Assembly (NCBI RefSeq): GCF_004361815.1
Contig: NZ_SNWA01000002.1
Location: 558,001 to 622,000 of the forward strand
Direction: 5' to 3'
Length of the DNA: 64,000 bases
From: Paraburkholderia sp. BL10I2N1
GTDB taxonomy: Bacteria; Pseudomonadota; Gammaproteobacteria; Burkholderiales; Burkholderiaceae
Shown here: positions 44,428 to 52,825 of the stretch, piece after piece
How positions within the stretch are numbered: the stretch's first letter is position 1
How the letters are laid out: each line of letters begins with the position of its first letter
The notes under the pieces: generated by a model
Seen by the model: only the letters and a program-made list of their open reading frames with translations
Database searches by the model: none
What the model was told of the DNA's origin: nothing
Position numbers and translations under genes: made by a program

Positions 44428-45099
44428 TTAGCGCTGCACCGCGGCGTCCTGACGGCGCTCGACTACGTGTACCAGTCGTGCGATGGGCACAGAAAGCGCG
44501 AAGTAAATCAGCGCAATGACCGAATACGTTTCAAGCGGCCGATATGCTTCGGTAGCAATACTCTTGCCGACGTACATCAGGTCGGCGACCGCCACGATGG
44601 CGACCAGCGCGCTTTGCTGAAGGCTGCCGATGCCGTTCGTCATCAAGACGGGCAGCGCGCTGCGAAGTGCCTGCGGAAACACGACAAAAACAGTGCGTTG
44701 CCAGGATCGCAGCCCCAACGCTGTCGAAGCGTCCAGATGTTCACGCGGAACCGCCTGAATTCCAGCGCGATACGCTTCGGCGTTAAATGCCGTGAGGTTG
44801 AGTCCGAGCGCGAGCACGCCCATGGCGATCGGATCGATAAACACATCCACCATCATGGGTATGCAGTAAAAGAACCAGACAATCTGCAAGAGTGCGGGGG
44901 TGCATCGAAAGAACTCGATGAAAAGCTGCGCGGGCCATCGTACGATCGTCCACCGGCTCATCGCCAGCAGACACAGTAAAAAGCCCAGCACGAGACCCAT
45001 GACGTTGGATGCAATCGCCAGCTCGATGGTGACCTTGAGGCCTGCCAGCAGTGCGCCGAAGTTTCCCGCGAGGAAGCCGAAGTCGAAGTGGTAGTTCAT
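44428..45099 (-). CDS. amino-acid ABC transporter permease (HisQ/ArtQ type)
   Basis: A 223-residue permease with five hydrophobic helices and the EAA motif in NAEAYRAGIQAVPREHLDASTALGLR. The ATG at 45099 (MNYHFDFGFLAGNF) follows GAGG with 8-base spacing; the frame's longer start is not needed. It forms the heterodimeric permease with the product of the next gene downstream. Confidence 0.87.
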   Translation of the reverse strand: MNYHFDFGFLAGNFGALLAGLKVTIELAIASNVMGLVLGFLLCLLAMSRWTIVRWPAQLFIEFFRCTPALLQIVWFFYCIPMMVDVFIDPIAMGVLALGLNLTAFNAEAYRAGIQAVPREHLDASTALGLRSWQRTVFVVFPQALRSALPVLMTNGIGSLQQSALVAIVAVADLMYVGKSIATEAYRPLETYSVIALIYFALSVPIARLVHVVERRQDAAVQR

Positions 45100-45109
45100 G
45101 GCGTCGACC

Positions 45110-45931
45110 TCAATCAAGGTGCAGGATTTTTTCCAGAAACTCGCGTGTGCGGGTTTCCTTCGGGCACTTGAATATTTCTGCCGGCGGTCCTTCCTCGACG
45201 ATTTTGCCGTTGGCGCAAAAGACGACTCGCGTCGCGATGTCGCGGGCGAAGTGCATGTCGTGGGTGACGATGATCATGGCCATCTTCTGCTCAGCCAGCT
45301 TGAGCATCACGTTCTGGACTTCGATCACCATCTCCGGGTCGAGAGCCGACGTGACTTCGTCGAACAGCATCAGTTTCGGCTCCAGCATCAGCGCGCGGGC
45401 GATGGCGACACGCTGCTTCTGGCCGCCCGATAACTGGCTCGGGTACGCATGCAGCTTGCTTTCCAGACCAAGACGAGCCAGGTACATGCGAGCGCGCTCG
45501 CTTGCCTCCCCTTTCGACACTCCGCCCACTTTCACGGGCGCAAGGATGAGATTGCCGAGCACCGACAGATGAGGGAACAGCGTGTAGTGCTGGAACACCA
45601 TTCCGATCTGCTTTTGCAGGCGCTGGTCGATCCGCTTGCCGCGGCCGGTCTTCGATCCGTTGATATACGGCTTACCCTGAAATTCGATGCCGCCGTCCTG
45701 GATCCCTTCCAGCCCCATCATGACACGCAGAAGCGAGCTTTTACCGCTGCCGCTGGGGCCGATGATCACTAGTCGATCATCGGCGCGCATGTTCAGACTC
45801 ATGCGATCCATGACGACCAGGTTCTCGCCATACGACTTGTACACGTCGCGCAACTGAACGAAATCGCCCGTTGTTTCAGCGGGGGTCTGACGGATGTGGG
45901 TCGGCGTCGGCATGATTTGAGGCGAAGACAT
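45110..45931 (-). CDS. polar-amino-acid ABC transporter ATPase
   Basis: A 273-residue ATPase: Walker A GPSGSGKSS, Q-loop VFQHYTLFPHL, ABC signature LSGGQKQR, Walker B LMLFDEVTSALDPE and H-switch VTHDM. About 28 extra N-terminal residues precede the usual start of the domain. ATG at 45931 with GGAG 9 bases upstream is preferred to a GTG at 45937. It powers the transporter made of the two permeases downstream and the binding protein upstream. Confidence 0.9.
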   Translation of the reverse strand: MSSPQIMPTPTHIRQTPAETTGDFVQLRDVYKSYGENLVVMDRMSLNMRADDRLVIIGPSGSGKSSLLRVMMGLEGIQDGGIEFQGKPYINGSKTGRGKRIDQRLQKQIGMVFQHYTLFPHLSVLGNLILAPVKVGGVSKGEASERARMYLARLGLESKLHAYPSQLSGGQKQRVAIARALMLEPKLMLFDEVTSALDPEMVIEVQNVMLKLAEQKMAMIIVTHDMHFARDIATRVVFCANGKIVEEGPPAEIFKCPKETRTREFLEKILHLD

Positions 45932-46043
45932 ATGCACTTTCTCCAGCGAGCGCGCTGCAGGCGCTCAGGGTACGAATTCAAATGATCGAAACCTGATCAG
46001 CGTTGCCGTTGCTGCTGGAGCACGCCTGATCGTTCTGCCCTCT

Positions 46044-46062
46044 GGCTCGCCGTTGGCGAGCC
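46044..46062 (-). promoter_or_regulatory. intra-operon hairpin downstream of binding-protein gene
   Basis: GGCTCGCC (46044-46051) and GGCGAGCC (46055-46062) form a perfect 8-bp stem with a 3-base loop, between the binding-protein gene and the ATPase gene. Such stems often stabilise or partly terminate the binding-protein transcript so that it is made in excess. Confidence 0.5.
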
Positions 46063-46123
46063 GCTACCCCGCGTCGCATCGCATGGCCGCGAACGCCTGA
46101 CGGAAAGCCGATCTACCTGCGAC

Positions 46124-46142
46124 GGCGAGCGCGAAGCTCGCC
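46124..46142 (-). promoter_or_regulatory. second intra-operon hairpin downstream of binding-protein gene
   Basis: GGCGAGC (46124-46130) and GCTCGCC (46136-46142) form a perfect 7-bp stem with a GCGAA loop, 45 bases after the binding-protein stop. Its arms resemble those of the hairpin at 46044-46062. Confidence 0.5.
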
Positions 46143-46186
46143 AATGACTGGATCGCGCGGCAGCACAGCGCGCCGCGCTCGCGGAC

Positions 46187-47020
46187 TTACTGACCGGGCA
46201 CGAGCATCGCCTGGACGGAGGTCTTGATGAGCCGGTTCACGGCGCCGGATTTGACCTGCTGGCCGAGATATTTGTTGAGAACGTCCATGTCGGCCGCCGG
46301 TGTCTCCTTACGCACGCCAAAGGCAACTTCCTGCTGTGCGAGCGCCGGCGTCGGATTGAAGCTGACGGCCCATTCAGGATGAGCCTCGGTCAGCAGCATG
46401 TTCGTGATGTTTGCGTCTGCCAGCATATCGGCGCGCTTTGAGATCAAGGCCAGACGGGTTTCATCGTTGCCCGGCAAACGCATGATCTGCGCCTGCTTGA
46501 GCACGGCCGAGATCGCCTTGTCCTGAGACGTGCCTGACATCACCGCGATGACAATGCCGGGTTTGTCGACATCGGCCGCCGCATGCAGATTTTTCGGGAT
46601 CTTTGGGTTGTTCTTGTTGAAGACGAACGAAACGTTGTAGTCGGTCGCGGGTGCGGAGAATCCGATGGCTTTTTCACGCTCGGGGGTGTCATTCAGCGCA
46701 AGCGAAAGGTCCCATTTGTCCGACTGAAGGCCCGCCACGATGTTGTCCCAGGTCGTGTCGACAAACTCGACTTTGACTTTGAGGACATTTTGTCCGAAGT
46801 CCCGGCACAGTTCGGAGAAGAAGCCGCTATATGAGCCTGTCTTGGGATCCCGCATGACGTACGGGGGAGCCACTGCGGCGCCGCACCTCAATACTCCTGC
46901 TTTCTTTACGCTTTGCCACGTACCGGCGTCTTCGGCATGCGAAGAAACACTCGCGAACAGTGATGCAGCGGCTGTTGCACACAGAACGGCGTGACGAATG
47001 AAGCGAGACATCCGAACCAT
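46187..47020 (-). CDS. amino-acid ABC transporter substrate-binding protein
   Basis: A 277-residue type II periplasmic receptor (SBP_bac_3). The signal is FIRHAVLCATAAASLFASVSSHAE. The mature protein starts with GVLRCGAAVAPPYVMRDPKTG and continues with LKVKVEFVDTTWDNIVAGLQSD and SGTSQDKAI. ATG at 47020 has GAGAGG five bases upstream and is preferred to an ATG nine bases inside. It is the first gene of the operon and delivers the substrate, probably hydroxyproline or a related imino acid, to the permease. Confidence 0.88.
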   Translation of the reverse strand: MVRMSRFIRHAVLCATAAASLFASVSSHAEDAGTWQSVKKAGVLRCGAAVAPPYVMRDPKTGSYSGFFSELCRDFGQNVLKVKVEFVDTTWDNIVAGLQSDKWDLSLALNDTPEREKAIGFSAPATDYNVSFVFNKNNPKIPKNLHAAADVDKPGIVIAVMSGTSQDKAISAVLKQAQIMRLPGNDETRLALISKRADMLADANITNMLLTEAHPEWAVSFNPTPALAQQEVAFGVRKETPAADMDVLNKYLGQQVKSGAVNRLIKTSVQAMLVPGQ

Positions 47021-47045
47021 TTTGACCTCTCAATTAAGGGTAATC

Positions 47046-47064
47046 CCGGAGATAAACTCTCCGG
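47046..47064 (-). promoter_or_regulatory. 5'-leader hairpin of the hydroxyproline operon
   Basis: CCGGAGA (47046-47052) and TCTCCGG (47058-47064) form a perfect 7-bp stem with a 5-base loop, 25 bases upstream of the binding-protein start. It would sit in the 5' leader and may influence mRNA stability or translation. Confidence 0.45.
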
Positions 47065-47093
47065 CGCCACACAATCATGTATGTTGTGATGTG

Positions 47094-47105
47094 TGCAACG
47101 TTGCA
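47094..47105. promoter_or_regulatory. 12-bp perfect palindrome, likely GntR operator
   Basis: TGCAACGTTGCA is fully self-complementary. It lies 74 bases upstream of the first gene of the hydroxyproline operon, next to TGTG-rich and ATGCAT repeats. FCD-type GntR regulators typically bind short palindromes of this size, so the operon's own GntR protein is the likely binder. Confidence 0.6.
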
Positions 47106-47428
47106 TGCATAGTAGGAGGCCAAAACTTCCGCTGTCAACCAGGCAATTGCCCTGGAGAGGGATGAGCATGATCAGAAGCGAAGGGAGAGGAATTCGCGCG
47201 GCGCGATTTCAGACAAAAAACCTTCTGGAGAAGTAGCGCATCGCTTTGTTTGCCGCCGTTCGAGCTTCGGACGGGGTGACGCGTCGCCCCCGACCCTGTA
47301 GATCGGCGTTGCGGTTCGAACTGGATTTATCGGCGATGACCGGCCAACATGCTGCCGGCGGCGGTTTCAGCCTCAGGGAGCCATGGATTGTTGAGGTTGG
47401 CAGGCGGCTACCCAGACAACCGGAAGAA
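47106..47428. other. gene-free stretch between operon promoter and SRPBCC gene
   Basis: The only sizeable frames here lack ribosome-binding sites and family motifs. The region likely contains the upstream promoter part of the hydroxyproline operon and the 3' trailer of the SRPBCC gene. Nothing else was recognised. Confidence 0.4.
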
Positions 47429-48121
47429 CTACCGGACCACGCGGTGATATCCGGTTTGTAGTTTCGGCGCGAGCTTGCGCACGTCGTTGGCCAGTTCTGG
47501 GCTGCGGCGTGACTTGCGAAGGTTTCTGATCAACGGCATTGACGTAATGACCTGGCCGTCATGTGCCAGCGCAGTGGAAGCCTGCGGGGCCGCTTCAAGA
47601 ATCGTCTTGAGACGCGAGACCGCCTCATCCGACTCCGATTGAATCCGTGCGCGGAGGAACAGTTCGTTCAGTGCCGCAAACCACAACGACGGCGCGCGAT
47701 ACGTGAATTCGCGCATGAACCGAGTACCGTGCGCTGTCGGTGTCAAGGTGTAGGTGACAGTGCCGGCGGGTCTGCCGTCAATCGCCCCTTCTATCACCCA
47801 CTTGCGAGGACGGTCTCGCTCAGCGACGGTCCACACGACGCGCCCTCGTCGGCCAGCTACGCGAAACTCTTCAGTGACCTGCTCCCGCACGTCGAGCGAG
47901 TGATCCGTTGCTCCGCTGACGGCGAGCGATGACGGGTGCCACACAGGCCAGTGAGTCGGGGTCGTCACGTAGTCGAAGACGAGCGTGTCGGGCCGTTCGA
48001 TCGACGTGACCGTGACGATCCGCGTGTCGAGGACAAGCTGCCGCGGCAACGGGACAAAGAACAGACCTACGACGCCCAGCGCAGCCAGCGCCATCGCGAC
48101 AGACAGTGTCAGCCTATTCAT
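47429..48121 (-). CDS. membrane-anchored SRPBCC-family protein
   Basis: A 230-residue protein with an N-terminal hydrophobic segment (SVAMALAALGVVGLFFVPLP), then an SRPBCC/START-like domain (RPDTLVFDYVTTPTHWPVWHPSSLAV, REQVTEEFRVAGRRGRVVW, GTVTYTLTPTAHGTRFMREFTYR). It probably binds a hydrophobic ligand at the membrane or in the periplasm. Neighbours give no further clue. Confidence 0.75.
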   Translation of the reverse strand: MNRLTLSVAMALAALGVVGLFFVPLPRQLVLDTRIVTVTSIERPDTLVFDYVTTPTHWPVWHPSSLAVSGATDHSLDVREQVTEEFRVAGRRGRVVWTVAERDRPRKWVIEGAIDGRPAGTVTYTLTPTAHGTRFMREFTYRAPSLWFAALNELFLRARIQSESDEAVSRLKTILEAAPQASTALAHDGQVITSMPLIRNLRKSRRSPELANDVRKLAPKLQTGYHRVVR

Positions 48122-48240
48122 GGTGATCGCACGAGGCGGGGATGCACTCGAATGGTTCAGCGAACCTACCCTGGCAATACCTCGTTCCTACTGCAGATGC
48201 TACTGCTGCCGAGTAGCCGTGGCGAGGAGTCCCTTCGATC

Positions 48241-49523
48241 TCAAAGCGACACCGTCGCAGACGCGAGCGTCGCCCGGCGACGGGCCCCGACCGACCACGC
48301 AACCGCGGTCCCGATTGCGAGAACTAACAGGCATGCGGTCGGAACGAGCATCGGCGCGACATGGCTGTTGCTCACTTTGCCGACATAGGGCGTCAGGTTC
48401 TGCCCAAAGAACCCGCCGAGGTTGCCGATAGAGTTGATGGCGGCGACACTCGCCGCGGCTCGGGCGCCGGAGAAGAAACGCGGCGGAAGCGACCAGAAGC
48501 ACGGATACAGTAGCGGGATACAGGCCCCGCCCAGGCATAGCGCGATGAAGCGCAGGGAAATCGTCGGCAGCACGAGGCTCGATGCGAAGCAAACGACGCC
48601 AATCCCTGCGACCACAGTCATCGCCCTCAACACCACCCGCTCGCGCTTGAGCTTCCCGGGAAGCCAGAGCAGAAGCAGCGTCGCAAGTGCCCACGGAATC
48701 ATGTTGAGCAAGCCGTTGACGCTCGACGAAACGCCGTAACTCTTGACCAGCGTAGGCATCCAGTAGGTGACACCGTATAGCGACGTCGACATCAGCATGT
48801 AGGTCGCTGCGAATAGAAGAACTTTCGGATCAACCAGTGCAGCCCACGGCCGGGACGCTTTCGCCTGAACGGAAGCCTCGCGCTTGAGCGCTGTCAGCAC
48901 GAGATGTTTTTCGTTCTGCGAGAGGAACGCCGCCTCCCTGACCGAGCCGGGCAGATACTTAAGTGCGACGAACGCGATCAGAATTGCCGCAATGCCGGTA
49001 GCAATGAAGACCCATTGCCAACCCGCCAGCCCCAGTGTCCCGCCCAGCGAAAGCAGGAGCCCCCCTACCAGCGAGCCAAGCATGTTCGCGAGCGAACTGC
49101 CCAGCGTAAAGAAGCCGAGCACGCGCGTCCGATAGCTTTGCGGAAACCACTGCGTCAGGTAGTAGATAACGCCGGGATAAAAGTCCGCTTCGGCCACGCC
49201 AAGTGCAAAGCGGAAAGAATAGAAAACCGGTAGCGACCTCGTGAACGCCATCAGCACCGTAACGATGCCCCACGTATCATGATGCGGGCGAGCCACGTGC
49301 GGGCGCCGAAACGATGGAGCGCCAGCGTGCTGGGCACTTCGAACAGCAGGTAGCCAATGAAGAAAAGCGATGCTCCAAGGCCATACGCCGCCTCGGTCAT
49401 ACCGAGCGCATGCACCATCTCCAGTTTCGCGAAGCCGACATTCTGGCGGTCGATGAAAGAGATGAGGAACATGACGATCAGCAGGGGCATCAGCCGCCAT
49501 GCCACGCGCGCAAGGCGGTTCAC
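48241..49523 (-). pseudogene. MFS transporter (anion:cation symporter type) broken by a one-base deletion
   Basis: From GTG at 49523 the frame reads RLARVAWRLMPLLIVMFLISFIDRQNVGFAKLEM and LFFIGYLLFEVPSTLALHRFGARTWLARIMI. It then must shift near 49276 to continue TWGIVTVLMAFTRSLPVFYSFRF and ADFYPGVIYYLTQWFPQSYRTRV to the end at 48241. The joined protein is a normal ACS-family MFS carrier of about 428 residues with 12 helices. On the minus strand ATGATACGTGGGG is one base short of ATGATNACGTGGGG. It is either inactive or a sequence error. Confidence 0.82.
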
Positions 49524-49597
49524 AGCGCAACCGCGGCGCAGGTCGCGCGCCGGATGCCGATCGGGCAGTCGGCGACGGCACCGATGGGGCGCGGTCA

Positions 49598-49774
49598 GCG
49601 AATATCGACCTGATACTGGAACGCGGTGGCGGAACCTTGCGTGGTGCGCCATTCGATGGGCGTTCCCGCGAAATCGAAGGCCACGCGCTGCACAAGGATT
49701 ACCGGGCTACCGATATCGGTGCGCAACAGCGATTCGCATCCAGATCCGCCGCCGTCGAGGTCGACTTGAGCACG
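49598..49774 (-). pseudogene. C-terminal remnant of a GntR/HutC regulator (UTRA domain)
   Basis: After an in-frame TAG (49775-49777) the frame reads SLLRTDIGSPVILVQRVAFD and ends GTPIEWRTTQGSATAFQYQVDIR before the stop at 49598. This is the ending of UTRA ligand domains of HutC-type GntR regulators. The HTH and most of the ligand domain are missing and there is no credible start codon. It probably once regulated the adjacent MFS transporter gene. Confidence 0.7.
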
Positions 49775-50009
49775 CTACGCTTTCGCCGAACCTTTGCCGC
49801 AGTGGCACGCCAGGATGGCCGTGACTGCGGCGATCGTGAGGCAGCTGAAAGACATGATCTGAGTGAATCCGGATACCGAACCTGACAACACCGTATGTTT
49901 CGCTGAAATTTGGCTGTAAGTCGCCGTTGCTACAGTCCTCGAAAGCCTTTGCCGCCGGATGCCGGACGGACTCCCTGCGGACAGGCAGAAAGGACAAGAG
50001 CGTCAACCC

Positions 50010-50897
50010 ATGAACACAGCGCGTGCATTCTGGCTCATTGTGGTGCTGCTTTTCACGAACCCTGTCTGGGCGTTTCAGTCCAGGGTCGTCGCGATTCCCA
50101 GCGCTGCGATGCATAAGTCTTTCGACGCGACCGTGGTGTTGCCCGATGAGTACGCGCGAGGCGACGAGGCCGACCGGTTCCCGGTTGTCTATGTGCTGCA
50201 CGGCTCGGGCGGCGACCACACCGACTGGACCGCGAATACGCCGATTGGCAAGCTGGCAGACCGCTATCACGTGATCCTCGTGATGCCGGACGGCGGTCAT
50301 GAAAGCTGGTACATCGACAGCCCCGTCAATCCGCGCAGCCGTTACGAAACGTTCGTGGGTGTGGAAGTCGTTGGGTATATCGACGCGCACTTCCGCACGA
50401 TTGCCGCAAAGCAGGCACGCGCGATTACGGGCTTGAGCATGGGCGGCTTCGGCGCGTTAAGCATTGCTCTCGACCGGCCGGATACATTCGGCGCCGTGGG
50501 GAGCATCAGCGGCGCGGTCGATCCGCGTGCGTGCGAAGACGAACCCGGTATCAACCGCGTGTTCGGCACCCCAGCCCGGCACGCTGCGTTCTGGAACAGC
50601 AAGGTCATCGTCGAAAACGCCCAAAGCTTTGAAAACGCCCATATTGACCTGACGATCGATTGCGGCGTCAACGACTCGCTCGTCCAATCGAATCGCACGC
50701 TGCACGAACGACTCGTCGAACTGGGCGTACCGCATGATTACGCGGAACGTCCCGGCGGCCACACGTGGCAGTACTGGGCCAATGCGATCCAGTATCAGGT
50801 GCTCTTCTTCGCGACTTCGTTCCAGCACAAGGGCTTCGCATTCAACAACCATCCAGACATGACGAGGCGCATGACCGCCCTGACGACGGCCGGTTGA
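50010..50897 (+). CDS. secreted esterase (esterase D / tributyrin esterase family)
   Basis: A 295-residue hydrolase with a signal peptide (ARAFWLIVVLLFTNPVWAFQ). Active-site parts are the oxyanion region VVYVLHGSGGDHTDWT, the nucleophile elbow TGLSMGGFGALSIAL near residue 148, and His in ERPGGHTWQYW. It belongs to the esterase D / S-formylglutathione hydrolase fold, but is exported, so it probably cleaves extracellular short acyl esters. The start at 50010 gives the signal peptide. Confidence 0.85.
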   Translation: MNTARAFWLIVVLLFTNPVWAFQSRVVAIPSAAMHKSFDATVVLPDEYARGDEADRFPVVYVLHGSGGDHTDWTANTPIGKLADRYHVILVMPDGGHESWYIDSPVNPRSRYETFVGVEVVGYIDAHFRTIAAKQARAITGLSMGGFGALSIALDRPDTFGAVGSISGAVDPRACEDEPGINRVFGTPARHAAFWNSKVIVENAQSFENAHIDLTIDCGVNDSLVQSNRTLHERLVELGVPHDYAERPGGHTWQYWANAIQYQVLFFATSFQHKGFAFNNHPDMTRRMTALTTAG

Positions 50898-50950
50898 TGC
50901 GTCGCTCGCCGATCGACGGCGCACGGGAAAACCAACGCAACCCGCTATCG

Positions 50951-51112
50951 CTACGCTTCGTCAGGAAGCCGAAGCCCGAGTTCGTTGAATACTTCCCGGG
51001 CATTCCGGAACGCTTCGATGGCGGCAGGCGCGCCGGCATACACCGCGCCATGCAGCAAGACCTCGCGAATCTCCACGATGGTTGCGCCATACGGAATGAC
51101 AGCGGCGCAAAC
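50951..51112 (-). pseudogene. C-terminal remnant of a carboxymuconolactone decarboxylase-family gene
   Basis: The frame between a TAA at 51113-51115 and the TAG at 50951 reads AAVIPYGATIVEIREVLLHG, then AVYAGAPAAIEAFRNAREVF and a short tail. This is the end of AhpD/PcaC-like carboxymuconolactone decarboxylases. The N-terminal half with its cysteine pair is missing. The break coincides with the inverted repeat at 51107-51133. Confidence 0.65.
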
Positions 51113-51133
51113 TTATCGCCGGAATAAGTTTGC
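51107..51133. repeat. perfect 10-bp inverted repeat at the edge of a gene remnant
   Basis: GCAAACTTAT (51107-51116) and ATAAGTTTGC (51124-51133) are exact complements around CGCCGGA. The sequence does not resemble a terminator, because no T-run follows on either strand. It may mark a rearrangement or the end of a lost element. Confidence 0.6.
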
Positions 51134-51282
51134 ACCAGCGCCGCCCGCAAATCCCTGATACGCAAGGCGGCACGCGTTTCGCGCCGGTTCCGTAAGTTCG
51201 CATCCGCCAGCGTCGATTAACCATTTTGTGAAACGGCGTCCATGCGGTGAAGTGGCAATCTTCCGCCCAAAAAAGCATTGGG

Positions 51283-51312
51283 AAGCCGACCCCGCAAGGG
51301 TCGGCTTTTTTG
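51283..51312 (+). terminator. strong rho-independent terminator
   Basis: AAGCCGACCC (51283-51292) and GGGTCGGCTT (51298-51307) form a perfect 10-bp stem with loop CGCAA, followed by TTTT. On the minus strand a T6 run also appears a little downstream, so it may act in both directions. No intact plus-strand gene precedes it closely, which suggests that its gene was lost at the island boundary. Confidence 0.8.
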
Positions 51313-51373
51313 TTTGCGGCATGGCCGGGCATTCGCCCGATAGCTTTTGACGTCTGTTATCGCCCGACAATTC

Positions 51374-51402
51374 TTGACAATACATCTGAGAAATGTCGGC
51401 TA
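51374..51402 (+). promoter_or_regulatory. possible promoter of the PAAR module
   Basis: TTGACA at 51374-51379 is a perfect -35 box. The -10 region around 51397-51406 (CGGCTACTCT) is poor. Position, 56-80 bases before the first PAAR gene and after a strong terminator, fits a promoter of the module. Confidence 0.3.
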
Positions 51403-51457
51403 CTCTGGCGAGGCCACCATTTCGGGTACGGCGATCATTCACGTAGGATACTTAAAC

Positions 51458-51688
51458 ATGCCGGAACAGCAGAACAACGAAACGACGTACCTTTTTGTCA
51501 CCATCGGTTCGCGCACTGAGCGCGGCCGACGCGTCACCTGGATAACGACCATGGCTGAATATCAAGAGATGGCGCTGGCCCGTGTCGGCGATATCGTCAC
51601 GTACGACGACCGTGAACCGGTTCCCGGCCTTCCGGCCTATACGCTACCCCGGAGTGCCGTCACGGACGGAGGGAGCATCCATGCGTAA
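51458..51688 (+). CDS. small PAAR-like protein (76 aa)
   Basis: MPEQQNNETTYLFVTIGSRT, followed by ERGRRVTWITTMAEYQEMALARVGDIVTYDD, resembles the N-terminal part of PAAR-domain proteins of type VI secretion loci (GARTERGGRVT, then IARVGDxVTYDDG). The protein ends early at 76 residues, so it is a short or truncated PAAR. GTAGGA precedes the ATG at 51458. Its end overlaps the next gene by eight bases. Confidence 0.6.
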   Translation: MPEQQNNETTYLFVTIGSRTERGRRVTWITTMAEYQEMALARVGDIVTYDDREPVPGLPAYTLPRSAVTDGGSIHA

Positions 51689-52214
51689 GGCGGCGGTGCG
51701 CGACGGCGACCCTACAACAACGGGCGGTTTTGTCATTGGCACTTCGACCCGCATTAACGATAAGGGGAAGAAGGTTGCCCTGATTGACGATTACGCCACC
51801 TGTGGCAACTGCAAGGGTACATACAGGATATTCGGAACCGGCAAGGGAATGTCGGACATGGGACGGGTGGTGGTGGTTGATGGCGATTCCGTACTTTGCC
51901 CGTGCGGAAAGAATCGGGTAATCGTCGGTAGCAATCCGGGATGTTTTCTCAATTCGGACCACGGTTCGGCGAGCGCGAGCAGCACGGCTAGCGCGGCGCA
52001 ATCCGCCATCGCAGCGGACAAACTAGAACACTATTTTGAAATTACGGATGCGTTGACGGGCGCACCAATCGAAGGAATGACTTACAAGCTGTTTAGCAAG
52101 GGTGTTGCGCTTGTCGGTGATAAGGCGCTTGTAGCCGGGAAAACGATGGCGTTTTCGAAGAACGAGCATCCAGATCTGACGTTCATCGCGTGGCGGCCAG
52201 GAGACGTACGATGA
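51681..52214 (+). CDS. PAAR-domain protein with C-terminal extension (type VI secretion tip)
   Basis: A 177-residue protein. The first 95 residues form a PAAR-type domain (MRKAAVRDGDPTTTGGFVIG, DDYATCGNCKGTYRIFGTG, VVDGDSVLCPCGKNRVIVGS), with four cysteines that could bind zinc at the spike tip. A Ser/Ala-rich linker (residues about 98-115) leads to a small beta domain starting YFEITDALTGAPIEG. PAAR proteins cap the VgrG spike of type VI secretion and carry effectors; here the effector is encoded directly downstream. GGAGGGAG is 6 bases before the ATG. Confidence 0.8.
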   Translation: MRKAAVRDGDPTTTGGFVIGTSTRINDKGKKVALIDDYATCGNCKGTYRIFGTGKGMSDMGRVVVVDGDSVLCPCGKNRVIVGSNPGCFLNSDHGSASASSTASAAQSAIAADKLEHYFEITDALTGAPIEGMTYKLFSKGVALVGDKALVAGKTMAFSKNEHPDLTFIAWRPGDVR

Positions 52215-52825
52215 GTGACGCGACCAATCAGGAGGTGCGCCTACTGGCGGCAGTTGCTTACGGGGAAGCATCCCCGGCGAATGATCCTCAAGAAATCGGT
52301 GGGATTGCGTTCGCAGTAGCTAACAGATGCCGGGCATGGGGAAACAAGACAGTATCGGAGTTGCGCGCGGCTGACCCGAACTATTCGTATGCATGGGACG
52401 GTTCCAACGCCCGATTCAACAAACTGATGCGAACATCGGATGGTGAGATAGAGCGGGACCCGGGAATGAAATTGGCCGTTGAGTGGGCTCAGAAAACTTT
52501 GGCAAACAGTGGGCCCGATCCGTCGAACGGGGGGTTCTGGTGGGACGGCCTGGACTTCAGGACGAACTACGCTAACCATCCGAAAGTTCGAGACGGCTTC
52601 AGATGGGGTGACCCGTCCCACAACATTTTTGGCGTGCCAGATAAACGACGCGAAATTGTCGTGCGCTGGAAAGTCAAAAACAAAAAGACCGGGACAATTG
52701 TCGATGGCGGCGAGCGCGGTCGTTACGTTTCGGTGTGGGTGTCGACGGCTGCGCACGGTAGCACAGTATTCTGGCTTCATGATCCCGACTATTTACAAGC
52801 CACTGGGGGCAAGGTCTACCGATGA
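52211..52825 (+). CDS. putative type VI effector, SleB/CwlJ-like cell-wall hydrolase
   Basis: A 204-residue protein with no signal peptide. LLAAVAYGEASPANDPQEIG (Glu19 as candidate catalytic acid), FAVANRCRAWGNKTVSEL and YSYAWDGSNARFNKLM recall the SleB/CwlJ hydrolase fold, where a Glu follows an LAxVxYxE pattern. The C-terminal half (WWDGLDFRTNYANHP, HNIFGVPDKRREIVVRWKV) is not recognised. ATG at 52211 overlaps the PAAR stop (ATGA). Position between PAAR and a signal-peptide-bearing gene fits an effector acting on peptidoglycan. This function is inferred. Confidence 0.6.
   Translation: MSDATNQEVRLLAAVAYGEASPANDPQEIGGIAFAVANRCRAWGNKTVSELRAADPNYSYAWDGSNARFNKLMRTSDGEIERDPGMKLAVEWAQKTLANSGPDPSNGGFWWDGLDFRTNYANHPKVRDGFRWGDPSHNIFGVPDKRREIVVRWKVKNKKTGTIVDGGERGRYVSVWVSTAAHGSTVFWLHDPDYLQATGGKVYR

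Noticed and set aside
47246..47461. A 71-codon plus-strand frame in the gap before the SRPBCC gene
   Set aside because: No ribosome-binding site, no recognisable domain, and it runs into the 3' end of a convergent gene.
49707..50390. A 227-codon minus-strand frame overlapping the esterase gene
   Set aside because: It is antisense to the secreted esterase, which has signal peptide, catalytic triad and correct length. Only the separate frame at 49598-49774 shows UTRA similarity.
51150..51240. tRNA-like segment (GTTCGCATCC) before the strong terminator
   Set aside because: The bases that should pair in the T-arm and acceptor stem do not, on either strand.
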